From: Spongospora subterranea
Lineage: Eukaryota > Endomyxa > Phytomyxea > Plasmodiophorida > Plasmodiophoridae
Direction of reading: 5' to 3'
DNA length: 32,212 bases
NCBI GenBank assembly: GCA_900404475.1
Contig: OUQQ01000018.1
Location: forward strand, 1-32,212
Shown here in pieces: positions 9,344 to 21,009 of this stretch. The notes beneath the pieces were generated by a model. It did not search any database, had not been told where the DNA came from, and worked only from the letters and a program-made list of their open reading frames with translations. How positions within the stretch are numbered: the first letter of the stretch is position 1; every line of letters starts with the position of its first letter. Made by a program: the position numbers and the translations under genes.

Positions 9344-12061
9344 ATGAAACAGGAGGAGGATGAACTGGGTGATCGCGATCAGACTGATAGTGACAGCAGT
9401 AGTAGTGGTGGTGATGATGATAATGAGGTCATGGCCGTGGGCGACCAGGACCAGATCAACCTGCTCCATGAACAGGTCGGCATATCGCCCCCAAACCCCG
9501 ATTCTTTGCCGCCCCGCTCAATCCATGGCTGTGCCTATAGATTGTGTTCTCCCCGACCTACGCTTCATACGAAGCGTATATTACTGCTCTTCGCAATGCG
9601 ATGCGCCTAGAAAACTTGAGGCAAGCGCGTGAAGAAATGTCATCTAGATTCCCGCTCGATACTGGTCCTTGAGTTGATCATTGTAACTCTCAGTTCCCTG
9701 CTAATCATTTTGTATAGGACTTTGGCTAGAATGGATCAACGACGAAAAATGCATGAACAGCTCGAACGAAGTTATAATACGGCTTTTCAAGAAAGCACTT
9801 TCGGATTTCCATTCATTAGATATATACTTACAGTACACCGAATTTATCTCCAGCCTTGGCGACCACAATTCCACTCTCGCTGCTTTTGAGGAAGCTGCTG
9901 CTGCGTACGGATCACATTTTACTGAAGGGGCGATTGTCTGGGAATCTTTCCGTAGTTCTCAGTCGTCTCCTGAATTTAAAAAAAAACTTTACATTCGCCA
10001 ACTTGGAATTCCATTAGATCAGATGAATAAGTCGCTAGAAGAATATCAGGACTGGCATTTGAAGACATTCAATTGTCCAGCTCCCATGGTACCAGCTTAC
10101 GCAAAGGTAGATGGCAGGTACTTTTTCGCAAGTGGGTCACGTATTTTTTTCTGTTCAACAGGCTCTGGAGGTGCACAACCGACTCTTGTCTTTTGAATCC
10201 GGAATATGCCAAGCCGATCCTATCGCGCGACGTGAGGCTTGGCTGTCGTATTTGCTTCATCAGATGACGGAAAAGAACGTCCATGTTGCTCGAACCACAA
10301 ACCTGTTTGAACGAGCAGTCAAAATATATTTCAGTGACGAAATTATCTGGAGCTACTTTATTCGTTTCTTAAGAATGCATGGCGGGCCAGATACCCAGGT
10401 GGTTTCTTCGCTTTGTTTATGTGAGTAATTTGCTTATCATGGTATCAGTGGTTGCTGCAAGTATGTCGACGTTCGGTTAGGAATTGTCCATGGTCATCTT
10501 CCTTATGGTGCGAATTTGTTAGCTCAGCCGCAATTGCAGACCCAACCCTCAAATTGGTTAGTCTAGATCTCAGCGTTCGCTTTCGCGATTTTAATTCACG
10601 GTCCAGGCAAACGACACTTTACAAGAGGCGCGCTCGCAAAATTTCTCTTCCAGCAATGATTTTATTCGTGTTACTTTGGAATTAATCTACTTGTTTGTGA
10701 ATCTTGCCCGTAGCTGCAGTTCTACAGATTATTCTGAGGAAATTCGAGCACTTTTTCAAACAGCGTCTGCATATGCTGAATATACGGACAGTACCGCATC
10801 CATCACTGACATCTCTTTTAACCTTTATCGGTTTTGGGCCGACGTTGAAAGAGGCTGTTTTCATGATCTTCCTCGCGCCCGCCAGTGTTGGGACATTATT
10901 TTACAAAGCGCTGGGAAGCATTTTGATTGTTGGCGAGCATATCTTCAGTTTGAGCAACAAATTGGCGATCCTATAAAGTGCAGGAAAGCGTTCAATCGTG
11001 CCCTTCATCTTTTTCAGCATGAACTGGAGTTAGACTTCTTTTGCTCTCAATGGATATCGTATGAGAGCGAGCATGGATCAGTAAGGTCACGCGATGACGC
11101 ATTTGTCAAATGCTCTACCCTTCAGCATAAACGGCGGCCCCTAGGAATGCAAGAACAACTGCAATCGTCGTCAAAGAGAAAGTCGGATTTTACAACCGAA
11201 GAAGTTTCTTCCAAACGAGCGAAAGCGCTGACTTTCGATGGTCAAGAAGATCTTGCATTAAAACCAGCTTCAGCCATTGCGGAATCCAGAAAGACAGCCT
11301 TCATTGTTAATTTACCACATCAGATTACTGAGATGCTAATACGTAAAGCTTTCGAACCTTTTGGCGATATTGTTGCCGTTCGTCTGCCGACCGATGTCCG
11401 AGGACATACACGCGGGTTCGGTTACGTCGATTTTGCCTCTGAAGGTTCTGTCAATTCGGCAATACAAGCGATGAACCGGACAGAATTCCATGGCCGCATA
11501 ATTACCGTTGAACATTGTAGAAGCGATTCGACGAAGAAGGCTAAACGTAGCGTGCCAGCAAACTCAGATGTTGATGGACGTGTCGAAAAGAATATAGTTT
11601 TTTTGAAAGGTTTCGATAAGACGAAGTCACAAGCTGCGGTGGAAAATTTTTTGCAGAAAAAGTTCGAGCATTATGGGACTGTGAGACATATTCGAGCTCC
11701 TCCTGGAATCAAAGCCGGAACATTGAAAGGGTTCGCGTATATCGAATTTGAGGGCGATGATCAAGCGTTTTCTGCCTTACGCGAAGACGGTTTTGAATGG
11801 GATGGTAATATTGTATCTGTGAGCATTTCTAAACCCCCTTCTCGACAAAAACCGGTATCGCTGTCCAAGTCCTCCAACCGAAATGTTCATTCTGGTCTTA
11901 CCAAACTTCCTCAAGTGCCCTCATTCAAGCAAAACTTCAGGAAGCCAAGCTTGGACGTTCCAGTGGCTGCGACACCGATCCATCGCGCTCAGGAAGCTGC
12001 TAGAAATGAATTACCAAAATCCAATGATGATTTCAGAAACCTATTTATAAAAAAATCGTAA
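9344..12061 (+). CDS. SART3/Prp24-type U4/U6 snRNP recycling factor
   Basis: Six exons (9344-9475, 9541-9664, 9718-10106, 10162-10398, 10449-10556, 10607-12061) give 814 aa with consistent phases. An acidic N-terminus (TDSDSSSSGGDDDN) is followed by HAT repeats: REEMSSRFPLDTGLWLEWINDE, then ALSDFHSLDIYLQYTEF, DEIIWSYFIRFL and RARQCWDIILQSAGKHFDCWRAYLQFE. There are two RRM domains, about residues 558-636 (AFIVNLP; GFGYVDF) and 657-739 (NIVFLKGF; GFAYIEF). The C-terminus SNDDFRNLFI is the conserved LSm-binding motif of the family. The protein anneals U6 with U4 snRNA so that the tri-snRNP can be reused. Donors at 9476 (GTCGGC) and 9665 (GTCCTT) are weak, but conserved protein continuity supports the joins. 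Splicing itself is clearly active here given the intron density. Confidence 0.92.
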
Positions 12062-12229
12062 ACTTTCTTCTCGTAATCAGTTTAGGTGACGAACTTTGCG
12101 TGTTGCGCAAGGAATTTATACGGGTGGCAAACGCGAAGATATCGGATTGGTGTGATTGCTCGGTGAACCCTTTTAATCCATGATAATCGCTTATCCAAAA
12201 CAACGCAATTATGACCCGGATATCCTTCC

Positions 12230-14457
12230 CTAGAACCAGCTGAGTTCGTTGAGAAAAGAGACGGCAGATCTTGCGTAGAGCACGATCTCTCGATATGTTC
12301 AGCTGCCGTCGGGCGCTGCGGAATGCACTTACCTGCCACGAGCTCAAAGTCCCCCCATCTAGCCCGCTCGAAAAAGATATTCCTGCTTTCATGAGGCGAA
12401 TAATCACGAGGGCGTCGGTCATTTCTCGTTGTGGAGTCCATAGGGGATTGGACCACCGTCTTAACGCGCGTCCGTCACCACATTCTCGTGCTATTCTGAT
12501 AGCTTCTCTCCTGATCTCTAGGGGGAATTCCGGCCAAGCCAGCGACTCATTCACGGCCGATTGCACACGATCGCATCCGAGAAATATCTCAACGCACTCA
12601 TAATTCTGGGCGATAATCGCGGCCTTCATTGCTGCACAATTAAGCGCGACTGGATCAGATCGCCCATCCGATATCAATGCCTGCACCACATCGGTATGCC
12701 CAAATGCCGACGCCAATATCAATGCCAGACTATGCCTGGCGCCAGGATCAGCTCGTCCGTTGTCTAGTCTGAATATGAATTGAGATGCGACTCAAGTGAC
12801 AGTTGAGATCGGTCCATCTTACAGTAATTTCACGACCGATGCTTGCCCATTTCCTGATGCTCTCCATAATCTATGAAGAAGACATTAGCTTCTTTAGAAC
12901 ACATCCAGACTCAACACATACGCTTCCGATGCTCGTGCAGCGGGATCAACGNGATCGCATCCGAGAAATATCTCAACGCACTCATAATTCTGGGCGATAA
13001 TCGCGGCCTTCATTGCTGCACAATTAAGCGCGACTGGATCAGATCGCCCATCCGATATCAATGCCTGCACCACATCGGTATGCCCAAATGCCGACGCCAA
13101 TATCAATGCCAGACTATGCCTGGCGCCAGGATCAGCTCGTCCGTTGTCTAGTCTGAATATGAATTGAGACGCGAGTTAAGTGACAGTTGAGATCGGTCCA
13201 TCTTACAGTAATTTCACGACCGATGCTTGCCCATTTCCTGATGCTCTCCATAATCTATGAAGACGACATTAGCTTCTTTAGAACACATCCAGACTCAACA
13301 CATACGCTTCCGATGCTCGTGCAGCGGGATCAACATTCCTGGCTGCGATCAGCAACTGTGCTGACTCAACATGTCCATTATGGCAAGCTAGACGAAATGC
13401 CCACGAATCTGAGCACCCTGGATCCACTGATGACTCCTTCAACAGCATCTCGACGACAGTGCTGCGATTATTGGCGGCGGCGATCGCCAAGCAGATACCC
13501 TTATATATGTCAGGGCGAACGCCAGGCTCTGAGAGTATCCTTGCTACGATTTCAGTGTGTCCATGTTCACAAGCTAAGAAGAGGGCGGGTTTATGATTAT
13601 CACTCATATTCAAGCCCGATATCGACAGAATCTGGGAGACGATCTCGGAACTTCCTCCAAACACAGCGCATTGCAGTGCAAGAGACACATGGCGATCATC
13701 GATAACGACCCCGGATCCGATCAACTCCTTGATCGACTCCGATCGCCCGTGGAAACACGACACAATGAAGGCGATATCCGTTGCCCATCTCGTCAAACTC
13801 GACCCATCCATCAGCATACGGATCAGATATGGATCACCAACCCATGCGGCGAGAATCAATATCGATCCCGATGCCGCAGACAATCCCAACCTGGCCATGG
13901 ATTCCAGTGCGGTGATGACTGTTCCTAGATCGCCATCGATGGCAGTCCAATCCGGATTGTCGCCATGACCGTGAAACCTGTTTGCCCGAACGTCGTGGTA
14001 TATCTGGTAAAGTCGCTCAAGGCCAATGCATGTGGCTGTACTCAGCTTGCATATATGCCAGGCGGAGACCCAGAATGATTTCATGATGATCTCCGAGAAG
14101 CGATGACAGGGTCGGGACTCGGACCCGCCTCGAATATCTGAGGACTGAATGAACGGGCCATTATCGTCAACATCGTCCATTCCCTCCTCATCGTAAACAG
14201 CTGAGATATATCTCGGGATGACGAACCCGATTGCGCTCGACACATAGTCGGACAGATGGCGAATCACCAGCTCACGATCAGATCCGTTTGTCCCATGTTG
14301 TTGGCGGTTACTTGTGCGAAACGACCCGGATAGGCAAGGGACATGTCTAACAGCAAATAATCAAAACAATGAGCGATACGATGCGGATATAGTGAACAAA
14401 CATCGATGGTGGGAAACTGGTGTCGATATCAGGTTTGAGTAACTGCCCATCTGCCAT
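12230..14457 (-). CDS. Ankyrin-repeat protein
   Basis: Exons 14457-14402, 14346-13306, 13254-13207 and 13152 downward, with the gap duplication collapsed (12953 continues at 12568). Ankyrin repeats are clear from about residue 170: ALFLACEHGHTEIVARIL, AFRLACHNGHVESAQLLI, LWRASGNGQASVVKLLLDNG and LILASAFGHTDVVQALIS. The 48-nt third exon, flanked by 51- and 54-nt introns, completes one repeat exactly. Two C-termini are possible. Using the perfect GTAAGT donor at 12332 with acceptor at 12287, the protein ends at 12230 (545 aa). Reading through, it ends at 12045 (622 aa) and overlaps the SART3 stop by 17 bases. The first intron (14347-14401) has a GTTTGT donor and is less certain. Ankyrin repeats bind partner proteins; no other domain is seen. 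Confidence 0.8.
12569..13334. repeat. Near-identical 382-bp copies around an assembly gap (N at 12952)
   Basis: 12569-12950 and 12953-13334 match except for four substitutions. All four fall within the two introns of the ankyrin gene and none in its exons. The pair is best read as two unmerged (perhaps allelic) contig ends. Ankyrin fragments appearing twice here are one exon. Confidence 0.88.
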
Positions 14458-14576
14458 GACGATAATAAGGTTGTTCTACTTCTTCAACCGGCTCTGTTGA
14501 TCGATTCAAAGTACCCTCAGACAAGTGTAAAAAAGGGCAATGATGCTGATGATATTTTATAACAATGAGGCTGTGA

Positions 14577-14991
14577 TCACTTTGGTGGAGTACTAGAGTC
14601 TCGTGGACCGCCGCTCATAGCGTCGTTCAAATCTGGAAATATGCTGGTGGAGCGACCGTGAACGTACTTTCGTACAGGATGTTCATAGAATGTTTTGCCT
14701 TTCTCATAATTGTCTCGAATCTGATGACCGCGGTTTGTTTTATCCATGCTGATTAGCGATGATGAGCATTGAACAATAATGAATCCCAATATTGCCTACT
14801 ATACTTCAGGATGGTACGACACCATCCGGTACATGAAATATGAGCACATCCCTGCCGCTCCTACCCCTACTGCCATAATCGGCCACGTCTGGAAAAATAA
14901 TAGATATCAGCTACTTCATGGTTTTCATCCATGGCAATGAAACAGGTCGAACCGCGGGATGGTTGAACCATTTATACAATGGAAGCGACAT
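14577..14991 (-). CDS. B12D/NDUFA4-like small mitochondrial membrane protein
   Basis: Three exons, 14991-14944, 14888-14800 and 14748-14577, give 102 aa; the introns are 55 and 51 nt. It starts MSLPLYKWFNHPAVRPTWP, then has one membrane helix (MAVGVGAAGMCSYFMYRM), then HPEVYMDKTNR...YEKGKTFYEHPVRKYV. That layout (helix, then xPEVxxxKxNR, then FxEHxxRK) is characteristic of the B12D family, which includes the respiratory-chain subunit NDUFA4. Role in complex I or IV is known only for the animal relatives and is inferred here. Splicing at 14749-14799 creates the PEVY-MDK junction exactly as the family requires. The gene lies 119 bases upstream of, and on the same strand as, the ankyrin gene. 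Confidence 0.82.
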
Positions 14992-16061
14992 GATATCTTG
15001 GCGATAAAACCCGTTCAACCTATTTGTCAGGCTGTGCTTTATGCCGAGTTGGCCAGGGCATTAATTCTCTGACTGTGACAGTAATAACCCTAGATAGAGT
15101 CATCCATAGATACGGTCAAGCGCCAGACCAGTCATCATGGCCCGCGTCAACTTACACACCCATCGGCCCCGCCGCCCCATTCTCCATCGTTGTTGGCCGG
15201 ATTGGCAAATTCACCCTTGCCAGCTCGTGCTGTAAAACAGCCTGCAATAACAGTCGGGGGCCTGGTGGTGACAGGTCTCGCTCTGCCAAATATCGGCGGC
15301 AATGTCGAAGTTATGCTTCGTTAACAAACACAAATTATACATGGTCGCAAACGGACAGTTAGATGGTCGTACGTATGCTATGATTGATGATCGCGAGGGA
15401 GTTCGACACAAGCATATGGTGAAATGGCAGGAACCGAGCCCAATTTTATTAACCAATACGATCTTCCCTTGTCAGAAACCATATCTACTGATAACATGTT
15501 AATGACACCGACATTTTCGTCATCACAAACGTATGAGTTTGTGCCCAAAGGCCGCCCTTGCCCGTGCGACGTGGCACCGAGGTACCGCCATTTGGCCCTA
15601 GAGTAGATATGGGTACTACAGACCTAACTACTACAGACCTAATACAAATGTGTTGAACGCAATCACAACAAAAAATAAAAAAAACTTTCGTCAGTGTGAC
15701 GTCCTACTGTATACAGACTGTGGTGTGGCTCCTCTCCAAAAATGGCGTGTGATAAGTGGGGTACCCCCTGGAGGCGACGGATGGGTCCGTCCGTGCGGTG
15801 CACATCAAATTTACGACACCACGAGTCACGACCACAATCGTAAGGGCTGCGCTGTCTATACCTAATCAATTCCCAAAAGATCATCCCATTTTAACTCGTG
15901 TTGATTATACGGGCGACACTTCAATTCCCTGATCGCGTTCTTATCTTTCCATTGGTGTTTTTCCTTTTTGCCGTTTGTTACCTTGCTCCGGCAATATTGA
16001 CGTACTGCTCATTTCGCTCAAGCTGCTACCGGCGAGGGCGTTTATTTGTCGGCGAAGGTAG
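14992..16061. other. Long interval without a confident gene
   Basis: About 1.07 kb. Coding-like segments exist on the + strand in different frames: about 15060-15240 (IHRYGQAPDQSSWPAST), 15210-15306 (AITVGGLVVTGLALPNIGG) and 15424-15606 (MAGTEPNFINQYDLPLSE, ending ...RYRHLALE). They may be exons of one short multi-exon gene, but I found no splice chain linking them and no family resemblance. A 13-bp direct repeat (actacagacctaa) sits at about 15614-15641. The right end carries the promoter of the RhoGAP gene. Confidence 0.4.
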
Positions 16062-18484
16062 ATGGCTCCGGAAAAATCACGAATATGGTTCACGATTAGA
16101 GTTATCTTGCCAAACGGCGAGCAATCGGTTCAGCTTTGCCATGGAATGTCTACCGTTGGACAATTGAAACAGATGATGCTGAAGAAGAAACCGCATTGTT
16201 TTCCTACTCAACCTCAAATGGAATCGGGTATCATCGCTAGATTAGCTATTGCGAAGCATGTGAGGCGTTGACAAAACATTAGTTAAGTTCCGAGTGAACT
16301 GACATTGCAGCTTCTTCCTAGTTTGCACTTGTTGATCAAGATTCACTCCTCTCCGTTCTGTCAAGATGGCCACTATTCAGGGAGTCTAATGATAGCAATG
16401 TCGTCCCTGACATTTTGCTTTTCGCTAAAAACGATATGAATGACAAGCAGAAGATATCGGTCTTTGCCAATCTATTTTCTCCATTTTCATATGCAGTTGA
16501 TGACGGATTATGCGGCAACAGGAGAAGAAGGTCAACGAGGGTGAGCCAATAATCGCCATCGGCACGTTATGGAGGAAAAGGAAGAACTCCTCCAAATTCA
16601 AAAAACAATTTTGCGTAATTCAAAGGTGATTAGACTACTTTGCGTCGTTGTCGAATGCAAAACTGACACCATATAGTTATACGTTTTTCTCCTATGACTC
16701 TGAATCGGATTACAAAAAACACCGGCCCGCGAATAATGCCTATTCGCTAGGGGCATGTCAGTTTATGGTGTCAACTGCATCCCCATTCACATTTCAAATA
16801 GCTGTAATATATCATCACCTGGTACCCATTTTTGACATTCTGAACCCATTTGTCTGCAGGTTGAGCATTTATGTCCCGGTAAAACGCTTGTACTTAAAGC
16901 CGGGGACTGCAGTGATTTCCAAGTATGGACCAAAGCCTTGGAAACCATTGGGTACAGATATGCCAAAGTAATCTCTTATTTAACCGTTTCGACGGTTTTG
17001 TTGATTATTCGCTGAAATCAGTGTCACCTGATTCGTCTGGTGGACATGCTGGAGACACAGTTCGGGCTTGACTCTGAAGGGTTGTTTCGAGTCTCTGGGA
17101 CTCAGCTCTGTCTTCAGGCGCTAAGAATGAGCTGTGAACGAGGGATTGTTAACCTAGAGACGCAGATCGATGAGGTATCGCCGACGTTCACGGCCTGGCC
17201 ACTGTACGAAATCTAACCTGGAATTGCAGTACTCTGTTTGCGGCATGATCAAAACCATTAGTCGTCAACTTAACCCTCCTCTATTCACGCATACCTATTA
17301 CGACGATTTTATGCGCCTAGTTGGCACAACAGGTTGGCTTTGCTTCCTTTGTCAAAAAGTTCTTACACCAGAATAGATAGGACAATTAGTGTATCTCAAA
17401 AATGTGATCGGCTTCGGGATATATTTTCTGCCCTACCTCCAATCCACACCAGCTTGTGCGAATACTTTATCGAGTTTTTGCAACGAATCAGCTCCCGAGC
17501 AATGAACAACAAGATGAACTCTTATAACCTTGGCGTTGTCTTTGGGCCCAATTTTTTACGTCGAGCTGATCAGAGCAACGATATTTACAGGTACAATTGG
17601 AGCGATGTTATTAGCAAGATCATTACTGAACTTAATCGTAGTGGTAGCCAGCAACAAGATCTTGTTGCATTTATTATCGAGCATCGAAGGGATATATTCC
17701 GTCCTACGACTTTCGAAGATTTCCTCCTTCATAAATACGACGATGCGGCATGGAATGACGAAGCGTCNNGTAATTAGCAAGATCATTACTGAACTTAATC
17801 GTAGTGGTAGCCAGCAACAAGATCTTGTTGCATTTATTATCGAGCATCGAAGGGATATATTCCGTCCTACGACTTTCGAAGATTTCCTCCTTCATAAATA
17901 CGACGATGCGGCATGGAATGACGAAGCGTCTCGCTCCATGTCTTTAAGCTCCTTCGTTAATTTTCCCCAAACTGAAGCTCCCGGCTCGTTGAGTTCCTTA
18001 AGGTTTCCTAGCCCTCCTTTGGGGAATAAGAATTCTACCAATGTAAAACATTGACCGAGTCGAGGTTCTGGTTTGAAATGGGAATTTTGGCAGGAACAGG
18101 AAAGGGACGTCGAGTCAAATGATACTGTCACCGACGAGGTTCCAGCGCAGGTCCGAGGATTACTGGAATCAGATGACGACACTGAAGATGTCGTTGATAT
18201 TTGCTCCGAGATGTCGTCAATTCACGCCGAATGGGATGACGTAAGTACTTGTGCTTAGCGATCTCCCTTGACATTGAGCAATCATTTAGCACCTGAACAG
18301 CCTTTCCCAATCCCTGTCAGAAGTTATGGCGAAGTCGCGAGATACTATAAGTAATGCCAAACCCATGCTAGCGGCAAGACTGGCCTGTTGCCTGGAAACC
18401 GAGCGAGATTGGAGAGGCAAAGCGGAAAAAAATGCAAAAATGATGTTGCAGTTGTTGGACAAAATCAATCAACGTTCAGGGTAA
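16062..18484 (+). CDS. Ubiquitin-like/PH/RhoGAP protein (Rho-family GTPase-activating protein)
   Basis: Ten exons (16062-16259, 16322-16459, 16522-16625, 16677-16803, 16860-16967, 17022-17174, 17230-17332, 17377-18042, 18094-18240, 18290-18484); with the gap duplication collapsed, 591 aa. Residues 1-112 look like a ubiquitin-fold (RA or FERM-F1 type) domain: FTIRVILPNGEQSVQLCHG...FALVDQDSLL. Residues about 125-225 are a PH domain (GTLWRKRKNSSKFKKQFCVI, ending DFQVWTKALETI). Residues about 226-420 are RhoGAP, with EGLFRVSGT carrying the catalytic arginine finger (R248), then PPLF and NLGVVFGPNFLR. The tail is acidic, then helical (LSQSLSEVMAKSRD). It should switch off Rho/Rac/Cdc42 GTPases, probably at membranes through PH. 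Exon 3 relies on a poor GTCTTT donor. Confidence 0.85.
17607..17930. repeat. 161-bp copies around an assembly gap (NN at 17768-17769)
   Basis: 17607-17767 and 17770-17930 match except for one synonymous Val codon change (GTT/GTA). Both lie in the last part of the RhoGAP domain; retaining both would repeat the end of the domain. Read as unmerged contig ends. Confidence 0.88.
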
Positions 18485-18539
18485 TAAAAAAAAAGCATCC
18501 GATATATAGGTTTGTTTAATCGATAATATTGAGAAATGA

Positions 18540-21009
18540 TTATGCGCCCTCCACGATGGCTGACCCATCAGGATGGCGAGAAGTGGGCCTCGGCTTATGC
18601 TTATTTCGGAGAAACCGAGTATCCACAGGGTCGAACCCTTTCTGATTGTCATTGTAAACAGCCCATGATGGGGTCTCTTCAGCATAATCAGTGGGGGAAA
18701 ACGCTTCTCCAGACAGTGCAAGCTGAGAACCAACATTATAGAGGGAAAGCAAAACAATCATAGAAAACATACCTCGTTGAATCGATCGTAGTTGATCCAT
18801 GTTTTCCAGCGGCCATCAACCTTGAATTTGGTACTTGCGATGAGGACGCAACAAGAATGCTCATGTTCACAAGAAAGTTCATAATCACCGTTGCCAATTT
18901 TTGTACATAAACTTTCACAGAAGTCTCGAACCTGCCAATAACGCAACAAAATTTACCGAATTGGGAAACCGATCAAAATAATCTAACCTCGGAATGGAAT
19001 GGAACATTTTGCATAGTGAGGTCTGACTTATCATTGGCCCCACAGAACGTGACGCCCTTGACTTCAATGAAACACGGGGCGCCAACAGCAACTAGCCGAG
19101 CATATCGATCAACATCATCCATATTATACCNNNNNNNAAAATAATCTAACCTCGGAATGGAATGGAACATTTTGCATAGTGAGGTCTGACTTATCATTGG
19201 CCCCACAGAACGTGACGCCCTTGACTTCAATGAAACACGGGGCGCCAACAGCAACTAACCGAGCATATCGATCAACATCATCCATATTATACCCTTTGAG
19301 GAGTGTTAAACGGAATACGGTTCGCTGATTGCTCGCTTTAACTGCCTCAAGAGATCCAATGAACCTAAGTACGCGAAGTCAGCAAATTACGGTTCGCCCA
19401 ACGCACCCGATTTACGGAGACCTTTCCCAAAAATCAGAGAATAAAGGTCGATCCACTTCCTTCAACGTGTCTTTGTCAGCTGCGTCAATCGAGACATAAA
19501 GTTGGGTCACGGGAACTAAACCCGTGATAAGATCAGGAAACTGCAAAACCTTTTTTCAACAGCCAAAACGGGGTACGACATTTATGAATCACCTGAGCAT
19601 TAGTGACAAGAAAGGTGGATATAGCTCTAGAATGCATCATGTTGACTAAAGTGTTTATCTCCTATAACAGGGCTCAACCTGGTTGCACAAGCTAGTGGAT
19701 TGCGCTAGAACCTACGGGATACCTAAAAAGTACAAAATTCTCAAAAAACAATGCCAAAACAACATGAAGTGTTGCTAACATAATAGGTTCACCAACCAAC
19801 GATAAGGCACAATGGCGGACATTGAACGCTTCCTGGAATCTTTCTGGAATAACGCCTGGAACTCCTAATGGCCATGATCATGTTATGGATTATTGGGTGA
19901 TTTTGCAGTATCATGTGGGGAACCTTTCATCTGGTTGATCATCTTCCGATGTTGTTCGATGGCCCCGTCAAGAATCATCTCGGGAGCGTCCTGTTTCCAT
20001 CGCCACTCGGTCCCGACAGGATTGGTTTGGTGTCTCCAGCAGAACACACATTTGTTGGCGCACGCTAGACTTGGAGTCATCTCCATACACTGATAGCTCG
20101 TGATCCCATAGAATGTGTGCTTGTAGCAACCACCTGAATCCGGTCCTTAGATCTCGCCAAGTTCAAATCCCAACAATACCAGGTGTACCTCGGCCACGAA
20201 GTTGTGCTTTCGTCCATCTGCACATCTTAACCCCCGAATGTGACCCAATGATTTTATACCCTTGTTTGGACAGATTAGCTCGTAGTTTAGGAGTGACCAT
20301 ATCGGTCGACTGCTTCGATGCAGTTTTCGACATGATTTCGCCCATGTCTTCAACATCGACCGCCGCTTCTCGACCAGGGAGTGTGTGCCCACGATCCAAT
20401 GCATCCCAAACGTCGCTGACCCAGTCCTGAATAGCGTCCCCGTCCGAATGGCAATCCGACAATACAGGGGGGGTTAGCGCCATTGCTTGAAGGCCAACCA
20501 TGCTATCGTGCAGCGACAATGCAGCCAGATTGAACCTGACGAATCCGTCAAAATTCGATTCAAAATTGGGAACATGGCGATAGTGACAGACTGTTCATCA
20601 TATGCACGATCGCCGGAACCGAATACGGAGAACTTGACCGTCGACAGGAACCCTTTAGGAACACGAACATCGTGTTCAGCATCTCGTAGCCAATCGCAGA
20701 AAAACTTGGCATCTGGTGGCGCCTGCCCGCCCGAATATGTGGAGATGACCATCATGACAACGTCATATGAGCACATATCTTCGGGATCCATCTGCAATCA
20801 GTCGATCGTAAACCATAGCCAGCGATGTGAACGATGCGCGATGGGACAACCTTGGACATTGACGAAACGCGAATACGTGATCCAGCGCCAGGGAGCGGAT
20901 TATCTGATAATCCACCCATTATCCGCAATTCATCGTGGACCCGTTGCGATAATCCACGACAATATCCGGAATACGACCCATAAAGAATCAGGACATCACG
21001 TGTTCCCAT
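18540..21009 (-). CDS. TYW1: TYW1, tRNA 4-demethylwyosine synthase
   Basis: Radical-SAM flavoenzyme that builds the tricyclic base of wybutosine at position 37 of tRNA-Phe from m1G and pyruvate. Eleven exons: 21009-20851, 20791-20592, 20535-20189, 20133-19924, 19864-19780, 19722-19716 (7 nt), 19661-19593, 19540-19432, 19374-18988 (gap copy collapsed), 18931-18773, 18722-18540; 583 aa, phases consistent. An N-terminal flavodoxin domain (LILYGSYSGYCRGLSQ; VVMMVISTYSGGQAPPDAKFF) is followed by the radical-SAM core with CANKCVFC (Cys260, 264, 267) and CWRHQTNPVGTEWRWK. Then come VRHCALSLVGEPIMYPEIN, FIEVKGVTFCG, CEHEHSCC and the C-terminal GFDPVDTR. The start is ATG 21009; the frame upstream soon meets a stop. 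The gene is full length and all iron-sulphur cysteines are present. Confidence 0.96.
18975..19293. repeat. 156-bp copies around an assembly gap (seven N at 19131-19137)
   Basis: 18975-19130 and 19138-19293 match except for one synonymous Leu codon change (CTA/TTA on the minus strand) in the TYW1 exon that encodes FIEVKGVTFCG. Read as unmerged contig ends. Confidence 0.88.
19716..19722 (-). other. TYW1: 7-nt microexon of TYW1
   Basis: Reading the minus strand, GTATCCC sits between a TTTTTAG acceptor and a GTAGGT donor. It supplies the last base of Met and the codons for Tyr and Pro in the conserved stretch GEPI-MYP-EIN, which joins the exons either side in frame. Flanking introns are 57 and 54 nt. 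Confidence 0.85.
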
